Shown: positions 33,112 to 40,966 of the stretch, piece after piece | Layout of the letters: each line of letters begins with the position of its first letter | How positions within the stretch are numbered: the first letter of the stretch is position 1 | From: UBA9732 sp963599445 | GTDB lineage: Bacteria > Spirochaetota > Spirochaetia > Sphaerochaetales > Sphaerochaetaceae | NCBI GenBank assembly: GCA_963599445.1 | Contig: CAVBWZ010000007.1 | Coordinates: 86,419 to 150,418, forward strand | Direction of reading: 5' to 3' | DNA length: 64,000 bases | Program-made: the position numbers and the translations under genes | Notes under the pieces: model-generated | The model's database searches: none | What the model was told of the DNA's origin: nothing | Seen by the model: the letters and a program-made list of their open reading frames with translations, nothing else

Positions 33112-35244
33112 TTAGAAGAGACCTATGACCTTTGTCATGTAGCCGGCACCGTTTCCAAGGAAGGTGTCGAGGTAGGAACAAGGATCTCCAAAGTCTGGAC
33201 CCCAACCTGAACCGTAGAACATATCGAAGTTTCCAGCCTCTCCGTTGGAAGCTCTGTAACCGCAGGCGTAGAAGTCTGCTGCAACAGTCGCCTCAATGAG
33301 GTTGACCACGACGTTGTCGGTTCCGAGTGTTCCCTCGATGACCTGCTTGTAGGCCTGTGCCTGAGCCGTCTGTGCTGCACTTGGTGAGTAGTACACGACA
33401 TCGATGTTGATCGGCCATGTCACGGAGTCGCCAAGCTCTGCCTTAGCAGCTGCGAGGCAAGCCCTTGCCTGGTCTGGGTGATACCATCCATCGATACCAT
33501 CGGCTACCTGGATGCCAGCGCCGATCTGGTCGCAGTAGTACTGTACGAGCTCGCCGTAGAGTGTACCGGCCTTCCATTCCTTTCCATCGACTGTGACGTC
33601 CTCTGAAAGCTGTACGAACTCTGGGTGTGTGTACATGTTCCTGAGGTTGGTCGTTGCAAGGTCTGCACCACGGCTTGTTGCATTGACGGTTGCCTTGTCG
33701 AATGCGAACTGCATTGCCTTTCTGAAGTTCTTGTTCTGCATTGCAATGTGGGTGCTGATCTTCTGTTCCTCGGTCTCCGTGGATGCGCATGCGCCGCTTG
33801 CAAGAGCGAATGTTCCTCTGTTGAGGTTGAGTCCGCCGAAGTATGTCGTGGATGTCGTATCGGAGATGTAGTGGTACTTGTCGAAGTTGCCGTCAGCCTT
33901 TGCAAGAGCAAGGGTTCCGGATGCCTCTGTAAGGCCGCTTCCAGCGTATACGCCGTCGCAGACATCCTTGTAGTACTGCTGCATGTTCTCGCCGTTGTCG
34001 TAGATCCATGTTACGGAATCGAGCTTCACGCTCTCTGGATCGTAGTAGTTAGGATTCCTGACGATTCTGACGATGGATGTGTCGTTGAGCTGCTGGAGAA
34101 GGAATGCACCGTTGTAGACCTGTGAGGAGACATCGGTCGCCTTTCCATAGGTGTATGTGTTTGGATCGCTGTATGCATCGGCATATTCTGTGATTCCAAA
34201 GACACCGCCACGTGAGAGGTAGAAGCTCTCGCACATTGGTGCAAAGCAGCTGTATGTAAGCATCGTGAGGAAGTAGCTGGTTGGCTGGCAGAGAGTGATC
34301 TGAAGCGTGTAGGCATCGACTGCCTTGTATCCCACTTCGTCCCATGTGCCGCCTGCGAGGTACTCGGAAACGCCTGTGATGACGCCTTCGACGAGCCACT
34401 CAAGACCTGCAGCTGCATCGAGCATGTGGTGGAAGCCAGCCTCGAAGTCCTTTGCTGTGACCTCAGCGTACTTCACGCCCTCAGATGTCGACCAGTATGC
34501 ACCCTTTCTGATGTTGAAGGTGTAGACAAGACCATCGTCGGAGACCGACCAGGACTCTGCAAGAGCTGGAATCATCTGACCAAGGTTGTTGTACTGGACA
34601 AGACCATCGACGCAGTTCACGAGGATCTCGGTATCGGACTGTGAAGATGTGTTGAGAGTATCAAGGGTTACAGGAGCTGTCTGGAACGTGAGCCTGTAGT
34701 CCCTGTTGATGGAGTGGCCGTGTGCTACGAGCCAAGCTTCTGGATCGTATGTAGCCTCCCCCTTGACTGCCTGTGCCCAGATCTCGAGAAGTTCATCTCT
34801 CTCTGCTGGAGTAAGGAAGTCGTCGCCGGAGATTACAAGACCCTTGAATCTATCGTCATCGTTTCCCCACTGGACATAAGGGATCGTTCTTGGTGCGACT
34901 CTGGAGATCGTGTATGCACCGTTCTGTGTTGTGTTAGGAATCATGACTGCGGAATCGAGAAGATAAGCCTCAGCCTGAGCATAGAGGACGAATCTTTCTG
35001 AATCTGTTGCGGCAGCCTTTGCTTCCATACAGAGTTCTTCGTACTTTCCAAGGACAGAGTTGTAGATCTCTTCGTCATCGCCGCGCACGTATGTTGCTGG
35101 TGCAGCTGGAGCCGCTGGCTCAGAAGCCTTTACCTCTTCCTTGACAACTGGAGCTGATGTTGCAGGTGTATCGCTTGCGCCCTGTGCGAACACAGATGTG
35201 AGAGCAACTGCAAGGACCAGCATGAGAACTGTCAGTTTTTTCAT
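33112..35244 (-). CDS. oppA: Oligopeptide-binding protein OppA
   Basis: 710 residues, longer than the usual 540-550. Signal peptide residues 1-20 (VLMLVLAVALTSVFAQG), no lipobox Cys, then a Pro/Ala/Glu-rich linker (35-50). SBP_bac_5 core from about residue 150: YRLTFQTAPVTLDTLNTSSQ, LVQYNNLGQMIPALAESW, TFNIRKGAYWST. Delivers peptides to OppBCDF. First gene of the operon; AGGAGGAAAAAG precedes ATG 35244. The extra N-terminal ~130 residues before the core (NSVLGKYEELCMEAKAAATD) are not typical. Confidence 0.93.
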   Translation of the reverse strand: MKKLTVLMLVLAVALTSVFAQGASDTPATSAPVVKEEVKASEPAAPAAPATYVRGDDEEIYNSVLGKYEELCMEAKAAATDSERFVLYAQAEAYLLDSAVMIPNTTQNGAYTISRVAPRTIPYVQWGNDDDRFKGLVISGDDFLTPAERDELLEIWAQAVKGEATYDPEAWLVAHGHSINRDYRLTFQTAPVTLDTLNTSSQSDTEILVNCVDGLVQYNNLGQMIPALAESWSVSDDGLVYTFNIRKGAYWSTSEGVKYAEVTAKDFEAGFHHMLDAAAGLEWLVEGVITGVSEYLAGGTWDEVGYKAVDAYTLQITLCQPTSYFLTMLTYSCFAPMCESFYLSRGGVFGITEYADAYSDPNTYTYGKATDVSSQVYNGAFLLQQLNDTSIVRIVRNPNYYDPESVKLDSVTWIYDNGENMQQYYKDVCDGVYAGSGLTEASGTLALAKADGNFDKYHYISDTTSTTYFGGLNLNRGTFALASGACASTETEEQKISTHIAMQNKNFRKAMQFAFDKATVNATSRGADLATTNLRNMYTHPEFVQLSEDVTVDGKEWKAGTLYGELVQYYCDQIGAGIQVADGIDGWYHPDQARACLAAAKAELGDSVTWPINIDVVYYSPSAAQTAQAQAYKQVIEGTLGTDNVVVNLIEATVAADFYACGYRASNGEAGNFDMFYGSGWGPDFGDPCSYLDTFLGNGAGYMTKVIGLF

Positions 35245-35410
35245 CTTTTTCCTCCTGGATTAGAATGCATTTTCAGGCCTTGTAAGAATCCTTTTTGGAA
35301 TTCTACAAGACGTTTGTTAGGAAATACAACAGAAAACTTGGAAAAATACAATACATCGAGGCATAAAAATTGATAAAAATGCAACGTTTTGTGAATAAAA
35401 TTACATTTTT
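35245..35410 (-). promoter_or_regulatory. oppA upstream region
   Basis: 166 bp, A+T-rich. On the minus strand an imperfect hairpin (CTTGTAGAATTCC with GGATTCTTACAAG, around 35275-35310) sits in the likely 5-prime UTR. A -10-like TATTGT is seen, but I could not fix a -35. Confidence 0.4.
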
Positions 35411-36433
35411 TCACATATTGTTTGTTTTGAAACCGTTTGGATTGCCTTTCTGCCACCTCCAGGAATCCTCGCACATCCTTTCTAGACCGTACTTTGTCTC
35501 AAAGCCAAGGACCTCCTTGGCTTTCGTTGGATCGGCATATACGGTTGCAAGGTCCCCAGCACGCCTAGGCCCTATTACATAAGGAATATGCCTACCACTT
35601 GCCTTCTCGAAAGCCTTCACTATGTCAAGGACGCTTGAGCCTTTGCCGGAGCCAATGTTGAACACCTCGCACCCCTCGTGCTTTGAAGCATAGTCCAACG
35701 CCGCAAGATGCGCACGCGCAAGGTCCACAACATGGATGTAGTCCCTCACCCCGGTTCCATCCGGAGTGTCGTAGTCGTTTCCAAAGACCGTAAGGTGGTC
35801 GCGCTTGCCAATTGCCACCTGTGTCACATATGGCATGAGGTTGTTTGGAATCCCCTGCGGATCCTCTCCCAAAAGCCCGCTCTCATGGGCTCCAACAGGG
35901 TTGAAGTACCTAAGAAGCACAATGCTCAGGCTCTTGTCCGCTACGCAGAACGCCTTGAAGAACTGCTCGGACATATACTTCGTCCACCCATACGGATTGG
36001 TGCAGTCCCCTGTTCTGGAGGTCTCCTTGAGAGGCATCTCGTTGTCGCCGGAGTACACCGTGGCGCTTGAAGAGAACACAAGGCGCTTCGTGCCATGCTC
36101 CTTCATCACCTCCACAAGCGTAAGCGTAGCATCAAGATTGTTCCTGAAGTACTCAAGAGGCTTCTGTACGCTCTCGCCAACCGCCTTGAGACCCGCAAAA
36201 TGTATGACCTCGTCTATATGGCACTGGTCGAACACCCGCCCCAGAGCCTCCTTGTCGCAGACATCCACATTGAAGAACAGCGGCCTCCTGCCTGTAATCC
36301 TCTCCACCCTAGCCAGAGCCTCCTCATGGCTGTTGCATAGATTGTCCACCACCACGACATCGTAGCCATGCTCCAGCAGCTCCACGCACGTATGCGACCC
36401 AATGAATCCAGCTCCACCTGTAACAAGAACCAT
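35411..36433 (-). CDS. galE: UDP-glucose 4-epimerase GalE
   Basis: 340 residues from ATG 36433, where GGAGGG lies 4-5 bases upstream and the fold starts (MVLVTGGAGFIGSHT). An ATG four codons earlier is possible. SDR-extended signature: TGGAGFIG Rossmann loop, catalytic YxxxK (NPYGWTKYMSEQ), and IHFAGLKAVGES and SGKGSSVLDIVKAF. Interconverts UDP-glucose and UDP-galactose for glycan synthesis or the Leloir pathway. A partial copy of the 17-nt element lies upstream. Confidence 0.95.
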   Translation of the reverse strand: MVLVTGGAGFIGSHTCVELLEHGYDVVVVDNLCNSHEEALARVERITGRRPLFFNVDVCDKEALGRVFDQCHIDEVIHFAGLKAVGESVQKPLEYFRNNLDATLTLVEVMKEHGTKRLVFSSSATVYSGDNEMPLKETSRTGDCTNPYGWTKYMSEQFFKAFCVADKSLSIVLLRYFNPVGAHESGLLGEDPQGIPNNLMPYVTQVAIGKRDHLTVFGNDYDTPDGTGVRDYIHVVDLARAHLAALDYASKHEGCEVFNIGSGKGSSVLDIVKAFEKASGRHIPYVIGPRRAGDLATVYADPTKAKEVLGFETKYGLERMCEDSWRWQKGNPNGFKTNNM

Positions 36434-36505
36434 TCTTCCCTCCATATCCTCTACTATTGTTATATCAATCCCTTTTCAGCCCGATGTCCTTGTGCTTTGC
36501 ATTCC

Positions 36506-37027
36506 CTAGAGCACATCCACCATTATGGACCTAAGACATGCAAGCGCAGCGCTCTTGTTGTCAGCATTGGCATCGTCCGTAGCCCTAGAATCCACCACTA
36601 TGCGGGATTCGGGAAGGCTCGCCTTTGCTATCACCGCATTGCTGAGAACACATATGCTTGAGACAAGACCGCAAAGCTCCACCTCATCATAGCGCTGTTC
36701 TGCAAGGTATCGGCCAAGCTCAACGGACCCAAACGTTGGTTTCTCAATCACCTTCTCCGCCTTGTCCACATAAGGAAGAACGCTTTCATCCAACCGCCAA
36801 CCCCAGGAACCCTTTATGCAGTGCTTCACAGGAAGCCCCCTGCCCTCTGCAGTCTCAAGATAATCTTCCCCATGTGTATCCATTGTAAAGATCACATGCG
36901 TTCCACAGGACAAGGCCTTCTCAATCTTGTCCACGATGACAGGCCTAAGCAGCGTTGCACTCTCAAAACCCAAGGAGCCGGTCACAAAATCGTTCTGATA
37001 ATCCACAACAACAAGAGCTCTTTTCAT
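36506..37027 (-). CDS. Isochorismatase-family cysteine hydrolase (nicotinamidase-like)
   Basis: 173 residues. Catalytic Asp in ALVVVDYQNDF, Lys in VIEKPTFGS and Cys in CGLVSSICVLSNAV form the family triad. Nicotinamidase, N-carbamoylsarcosine amidase and isochorismatase share this fold; the short length and VSSICV resemble small nicotinamidase-like proteins. ATG 37027 follows GGAG. Stands alone between galE and the divergent esterase-like gene. Confidence 0.85.
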   Translation of the reverse strand: MKRALVVVDYQNDFVTGSLGFESATLLRPVIVDKIEKALSCGTHVIFTMDTHGEDYLETAEGRGLPVKHCIKGSWGWRLDESVLPYVDKAEKVIEKPTFGSVELGRYLAEQRYDEVELCGLVSSICVLSNAVIAKASLPESRIVVDSRATDDANADNKSAALACLRSIMVDVL

Positions 37028-37059
37028 AATTCATTGCTCCATATATAATAATAAAAACA

Positions 37060-37088
37060 TTGAACCAAAACTACGAATATTATATCAT
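37060..37088 (+). promoter_or_regulatory. Promoter of the esterase-like gene (leaderless)
   Basis: TTGAAC (37060-37065), 17-bp spacer, TATCAT (37083-37088). The ATG at 37097 is 9 bp past the -10 and has no Shine-Dalgarno, so the mRNA may begin at the start codon. Confidence 0.6.
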
Positions 37089-37096
37089 ATTTTTCC

Positions 37097-38134
37097 ATGG
37101 GCGATTATGTTTTGACACACAAAACCAAAAGAATCCTTAAGCTCAGGAAGGCCGTGGACATAGAGGACGTCACGACAGCCTCCCAGCAGGAGATAGACGA
37201 ATACAATCGCTCAGACATAAAGTCCAAAAGAACCTTCTACTCCCTGTACCGCCCGGTAACAAAGGATATCCTCAAACGAACATTCATAATCCCCGTCAAC
37301 GATGGCGCAATAACAGGGTACTTCTTCGAAAAATACAAGGATCGCTCCGTTTCAGGCCAAAGTTCCCTCATTATCCTATTCCATGAAGGCGGTTGGATGT
37401 TGGGCAACATGAGCAAGTGCGGAGCCTTCTGCAGCAACCTTTGCAACGTCACAGGTGCAAGTGTGTTGGCAATAGACTTCAGACTCGCCCCCAAGTTCAA
37501 GTTCCCAATCCCTGTGGAGGACTGCTACAGCGCATTCCTGTGGGCGTACCAAGGCGCACGCTACTGGCGCGTAGACCCGGACAAGATCTATCTCATGGGT
37601 GCATGCACCGGCGGAAACCTTGCCGCAGCCGTAAGCAGGCTTGCACGCGACCGCAAAGGCCCAAAGATTGCAGGGCAAATCCTCATCTCCCCCGTAACTG
37701 ACTGCCGTATGCGCACGGAAAGCTACGAAAAGTACAAGGACTGCCCCTCCTTCTCCGTCAAGGAGATGGAGTACTTCATACGCAACTACTCGCGAGAACC
37801 AAAGGACATCCTCGACCCATTGTTCTCCCCTCTTCTTGCAAAGGACAACTCAAGGCTACCGCAGACCCTTGTCTTCGCGGCGGAGTACGACCCATTGTAC
37901 GACGATGCCCGCCTATACAGCCAAACACTCATAGAAGCGGAGACCCCTTCAAAGTTCCTTGAAATGAAAGGCATGTACCACGGCTTCCTACTCTACCCAA
38001 GCGCCCAAGGCTGGATAGACGTAATGCTAGCAATAGCCTCCTTCGTAGGAGGAAGAGCCGTCAACGATGTGGAGATCATGAGCGACAGCGAACGCCGCCG
38101 CCTCTCCCGCCGCCCCCAACTCATAGTCCAGTAA
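37097..38134 (+). CDS. Alpha/beta-hydrolase, hormone-sensitive lipase (HSL) type with Cys in nucleophile position
   Basis: 345 residues. Oxyanion motif LFHEGGWMLGN (family HGGG), nucleophile elbow MGACTGGNLAAAV where the family has GDSAGGNLA, so Cys replaces Ser; Asp in FAAEYDPLYDD and His in KGMYHGFLL complete the triad. Family members are carboxylesterases; with a Cys nucleophile the activity could be altered or lost. No signal peptide. Transcribed alone, divergent from the cysteine hydrolase. Confidence 0.85.
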   Translation: MGDYVLTHKTKRILKLRKAVDIEDVTTASQQEIDEYNRSDIKSKRTFYSLYRPVTKDILKRTFIIPVNDGAITGYFFEKYKDRSVSGQSSLIILFHEGGWMLGNMSKCGAFCSNLCNVTGASVLAIDFRLAPKFKFPIPVEDCYSAFLWAYQGARYWRVDPDKIYLMGACTGGNLAAAVSRLARDRKGPKIAGQILISPVTDCRMRTESYEKYKDCPSFSVKEMEYFIRNYSREPKDILDPLFSPLLAKDNSRLPQTLVFAAEYDPLYDDARLYSQTLIEAETPSKFLEMKGMYHGFLLYPSAQGWIDVMLAIASFVGGRAVNDVEIMSDSERRRLSRRPQLIVQ

Positions 38135-38154
38135 TCACTGCAACCCCTAGCAAA

Positions 38155-38246
38155 ATCTGTAGCCAATCTGTAGCAAGTGTAGCGTTTGTGGAGTCTGTGC
38201 CATCTGTAACATCTGTTGAATCTGTAGCAGGTGTCGCACCTGTTAA
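38155..38246. repeat. Degenerate 9-bp tandem array (locus C)
   Basis: Nine in-phase 9-bp units from 38166 to 38246 with TGT fixed at positions 4-6: ATCTGTAGC, AAGTGTAGC, GTTTGTGGA, GTCTGTGCC, ATCTGTAAC, ATCTGTTGA, ATCTGTAGC, AGGTGTCGC, ACCTGTTAA; one further ATCTGTAGC lies at 38155. Consensus ATCTGTAGC. It lies between two convergent genes and ends 4 bp from the glycosidase stop codon. No start codon supports translation. Confidence 0.85.
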
Positions 38247-38250
38247 ACCA

Positions 38251-39243
38251 TCACCCTTTCAACGCATCGTTTGGAACATTGCCAAGCAATAGTCCAATGG
38301 ACTCCTTCTTGAGAAAGAGCTCCTTTTCGCCGCTTGCGGAGAAATAGCAGTACCAGCATTTTTCATCGGCCTTGTAGTGGACGTCGCATCCCATGATGTA
38401 GGAGCTGGACCACCCCTTGTCCGCAGGGACGAGGATTGGCTTTGAGCCGCAGCGTGACCAGTTGTATCCGTCTTCAGACTTGAGGAGGACCATGACTGAA
38501 CTTGTGCGCTTCTTCTTCTGATTCCAGAACACAGGACACTGGAAGGCGTAGAGGACATCCCCGCAGGGAACGACCCTTATGCTTCCGCAGCCAAGGTTGG
38601 ACCACGGGTCATCCGGAATGGGTTCAAGAAGAGGTCGCTCAGGCTTCTTCATCGAGTATGGACCGCTCACGGCAGGGGAGGTCGCACAGGCGAAGTATCG
38701 GGAGACCTTCTGCTTGGTATCGGGAAGCACAAGATGGGAGGCTCCAAAGAACAGAGTGTACTCATCTCCTGCCTTTACAAGCTGGGGTCTTGAAATCCTA
38801 GGATACCTGAGGTAGTCGCCTGCAAACGGAATTGTTCTGCTGTCAAGGATGAGACGTGGCTTGCTCCACGTCACAAGGTCAGTGGATGTCTTCATCTCAA
38901 AGCACGAATACGAGTCGTGCTTCCCCTCTCCCGTGCGTTTGTTTATGAACGGCATGCTGCCGTCATGCTTCTCGTACAGCAGATAGTAGTTCTCGTTCTC
39001 TATGAATATGAAGGGGGAATGTCCTCTAGGCTCGATGAGACGACTTGCCTCCCATGCGATGCCGCTTGATGATACGCAGTGATGGAGCCCCAACCATGTG
39101 TGGTAGAAAAGGTGCCACTTCCCATCGCATGACTGCTCGGGAAGAAGGACCTGCGGGTCGCAGAGCGTTGGAGTCAGTTTTCCACCGGAGACGAGAGGTT
39201 CGTCACTGAATGGAAACCATATGCATCTTTCAAGATCCTGCAT
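38251..39243 (-). CDS. Five-bladed beta-propeller glycoside hydrolase-like protein (GH43/GH32 clan)
   Basis: 330 residues, no signal peptide. Repeated blade motifs: CDPQVLLPEQSCDGKWHLFY, HSPFIFIENENYYLLYEKHD, ISRPQLVKAGDEYTLFFGAS, GSIRVVPCGDVLYAFQCPV, CDVHYKADEKCWYCYFSASG. The acidic residues of these blades suggest a GH43/GH32-type or levan/arabinan-active fold; the substrate cannot be read from the sequence. Possibly cotranscribed with lspA and the small membrane protein upstream. Confidence 0.8.
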   Translation of the reverse strand: MQDLERCIWFPFSDEPLVSGGKLTPTLCDPQVLLPEQSCDGKWHLFYHTWLGLHHCVSSSGIAWEASRLIEPRGHSPFIFIENENYYLLYEKHDGSMPFINKRTGEGKHDSYSCFEMKTSTDLVTWSKPRLILDSRTIPFAGDYLRYPRISRPQLVKAGDEYTLFFGASHLVLPDTKQKVSRYFACATSPAVSGPYSMKKPERPLLEPIPDDPWSNLGCGSIRVVPCGDVLYAFQCPVFWNQKKKRTSSVMVLLKSEDGYNWSRCGSKPILVPADKGWSSSYIMGCDVHYKADEKCWYCYFSASGEKELFLKKESIGLLLGNVPNDALKG

Positions 39244-39258
39244 TCAAAGACCTACCAT

Positions 39259-39588
39259 TCATTCCTTCATGTTCATCTTTGGACCGCTTGGAGCGTCGCC
39301 GGACGGACTGCGCCTTTTGGAGAATATAGGTGCAAAGGTCTCATCGGCATCGACCTTCTTCGTGTACCATTTCACGAACCTTGAATATATGAACCATGAA
39401 AGTCCAATGGACACGAAGAATATGAGCATTATCCACACCATGTTGCCGTTCTCATCATCAGGATTGCCGAACCTTCCAAGGAGAGCGAACCCTAGAATGA
39501 AGAAGATCATCATCAAAACGACGTTCCCAATCGTTGCCAATGTGATGAAAACTGCAGTGTTTCTCTTCTTACGGGCATCGTTGTTCAT
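39259..39588 (-). CDS. Small two-span membrane protein
   Basis: 109 residues, ATG overlapping the lspA stop (ATGA). Two predicted spans, VFITLATIGNVVLMMIFFIL and MVWIMLIFFVSIGLSWFIY, with a charged C-terminal tail (KRRSPSGDAPSGPKMNMKE). No family recognised. Translational coupling to lspA suggests an envelope-related role. Confidence 0.75.
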   Translation of the reverse strand: MNNDARKKRNTAVFITLATIGNVVLMMIFFILGFALLGRFGNPDDENGNMVWIMLIFFVSIGLSWFIYSRFVKWYTKKVDADETFAPIFSKRRSPSGDAPSGPKMNMKE

Positions 39589-40142
39589 TTAGAGCCTCCT
39601 TTCTTGGATCCCCTGGCTGATTCCTTGCAAGAACCCTTACCTCCACCTGAAAACAACACGGACAATGCGAACAAAATCACGAAAACCACAACGCAGCTGT
39701 CGCTTACATTGAAGGTGGGCCACCTCTCCAATCCAAAGAGGCCGTAGAACTTCACGCTTATGAAATCCACGACACCTTCGTCGAACCTGAATATCCTGTC
39801 GGCAATTGTTCCAAGTCCTCCGCCAAGGATTCCGGCTGCAAACCACCTTTGGGTGTTTGTGAACAAATCCTTCTTCGATGCAACCGCCCATGCAATGGCA
39901 CACATGAGTGCAAGAGGAAGGACTATGAGCATGACAACCCTTACGAAATCGCTGCTGCCAGCTCCCATGCTAAAGGCCGCGCCAGTGTTGCGCACGTGGC
40001 ATATCCACAGGAAATCGCCAAAGAACCTCTTTGCAATCGTCCCCTGAGGGATGTTCTTCACGACAAGTAGCTTGGTCACTTGATCCAATACGAGGATGCC
40101 GGCTGTGAGCACGAACGGCATGAATCTCTTTCTTCCTTCCAT
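39585..40142 (-). CDS. lspA: Lipoprotein signal peptidase LspA
   Basis: 185 residues. Catalytic Asp pair in LGTIADRIFRF and FNVSDSCVVV; NTGAAFSM is the conserved motif of signal peptidase II; four membrane spans. It cleaves diacylated prolipoproteins at the lipobox in the inner membrane. The C-terminal Ser/Lys/Gly tail (GGGKGSCKESARGSKKGGSK) is longer than usual. Downstream of the Nif3-like gene by 10 bp. Confidence 0.95.
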   Translation of the reverse strand: MEGRKRFMPFVLTAGILVLDQVTKLLVVKNIPQGTIAKRFFGDFLWICHVRNTGAAFSMGAGSSDFVRVVMLIVLPLALMCAIAWAVASKKDLFTNTQRWFAAGILGGGLGTIADRIFRFDEGVVDFISVKFYGLFGLERWPTFNVSDSCVVVFVILFALSVLFSGGGKGSCKESARGSKKGGSK

Positions 40143-40151
40143 GCAACGCCC

Positions 40152-40910
40152 CTATATATCCACCTGCGTGTCTATGAAGCACGTTTCAAGACCCATGTCT
40201 GCAACGACTTCCTTGACAGCCTTCACTCCAAAGATCTCCGTCTCGTAGTGGCCAAGGCACAGCATGGTGAACCCCGCCTCCACACAGTCGTTGTAGGTCG
40301 AATACCTGGCCTCACCGGTGATGAGGGCGTCCAACCCCTCTCGCATGGCATCGTACATGTCGAACGCACCGTCACCAGACACTATGCCGATGTTCCTGAT
40401 CACCTTCTTCTCATCGCCCACCACTACCGTCCTTGGAATGGTTCGTACACCCAACTGCGAGATGATCTGGCTTGCCGACATCGGTCTAGGAAGGGAGCCT
40501 TTCACGCCTACGTAGACCCCTTTGTAGAAGGAGAAGGGCTTTGGGTCCACGATTCCAAGGCGTTTGGCCATTTGGGCGTTGTTGCCAAGCTCCATGTGCG
40601 CGTCCAAGGGGAGATGGCAGGCAAAGACGGCCAAATTGTTGTCAATAAGCGTCCTTATCTTGTCGTAATGCCTTCCCGTGACGGCGATTGGCTTGCCCCA
40701 GAACATTCCGTGGTGCACGAAAAGCATGCCCGCCTTGGCTGCGATGGCCTGCTCTATGCTCTGCATGTTGGCATCCACAGCGAATGCGACCTTTTCTATG
40801 CTGGAGTTCAAATCGCCCACCTGAAGCCCGTTCAAAGAGATGTCCGCACCTGCAAACGCAGGGATATCAAGAAGGCTCGTAAGCCTGTCCGAAAGTTCGT
40901 TCAACTTCAT
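40152..40910 (-). CDS. Nif3-like dinuclear metal-centre protein
   Basis: 252 residues from ATG 40910. Metal ligands in LFVHHGMFWG, VSGDGAFDM and LGHYETEIFG match the Nif3/YbgI (DUF34) family, which binds two metal ions and is often annotated as GTP cyclohydrolase I type 2; true activity is uncertain. A TATAAT at 40922-40917 ends 6 bp before the ATG and no Shine-Dalgarno is visible, so the transcript may be leaderless. Heads the nif3-lspA-membrane protein-glycosidase run. Confidence 0.88.
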   Translation of the reverse strand: MKLNELSDRLTSLLDIPAFAGADISLNGLQVGDLNSSIEKVAFAVDANMQSIEQAIAAKAGMLFVHHGMFWGKPIAVTGRHYDKIRTLIDNNLAVFACHLPLDAHMELGNNAQMAKRLGIVDPKPFSFYKGVYVGVKGSLPRPMSASQIISQLGVRTIPRTVVVGDEKKVIRNIGIVSGDGAFDMYDAMREGLDALITGEARYSTYNDCVEAGFTMLCLGHYETEIFGVKAVKEVVADMGLETCFIDTQVDI

Positions 40911-40966
40911 ATCTTTATTATAATAGTTCATTGACATGAGTTTTTCCACTACCTACAATCCTAGGC

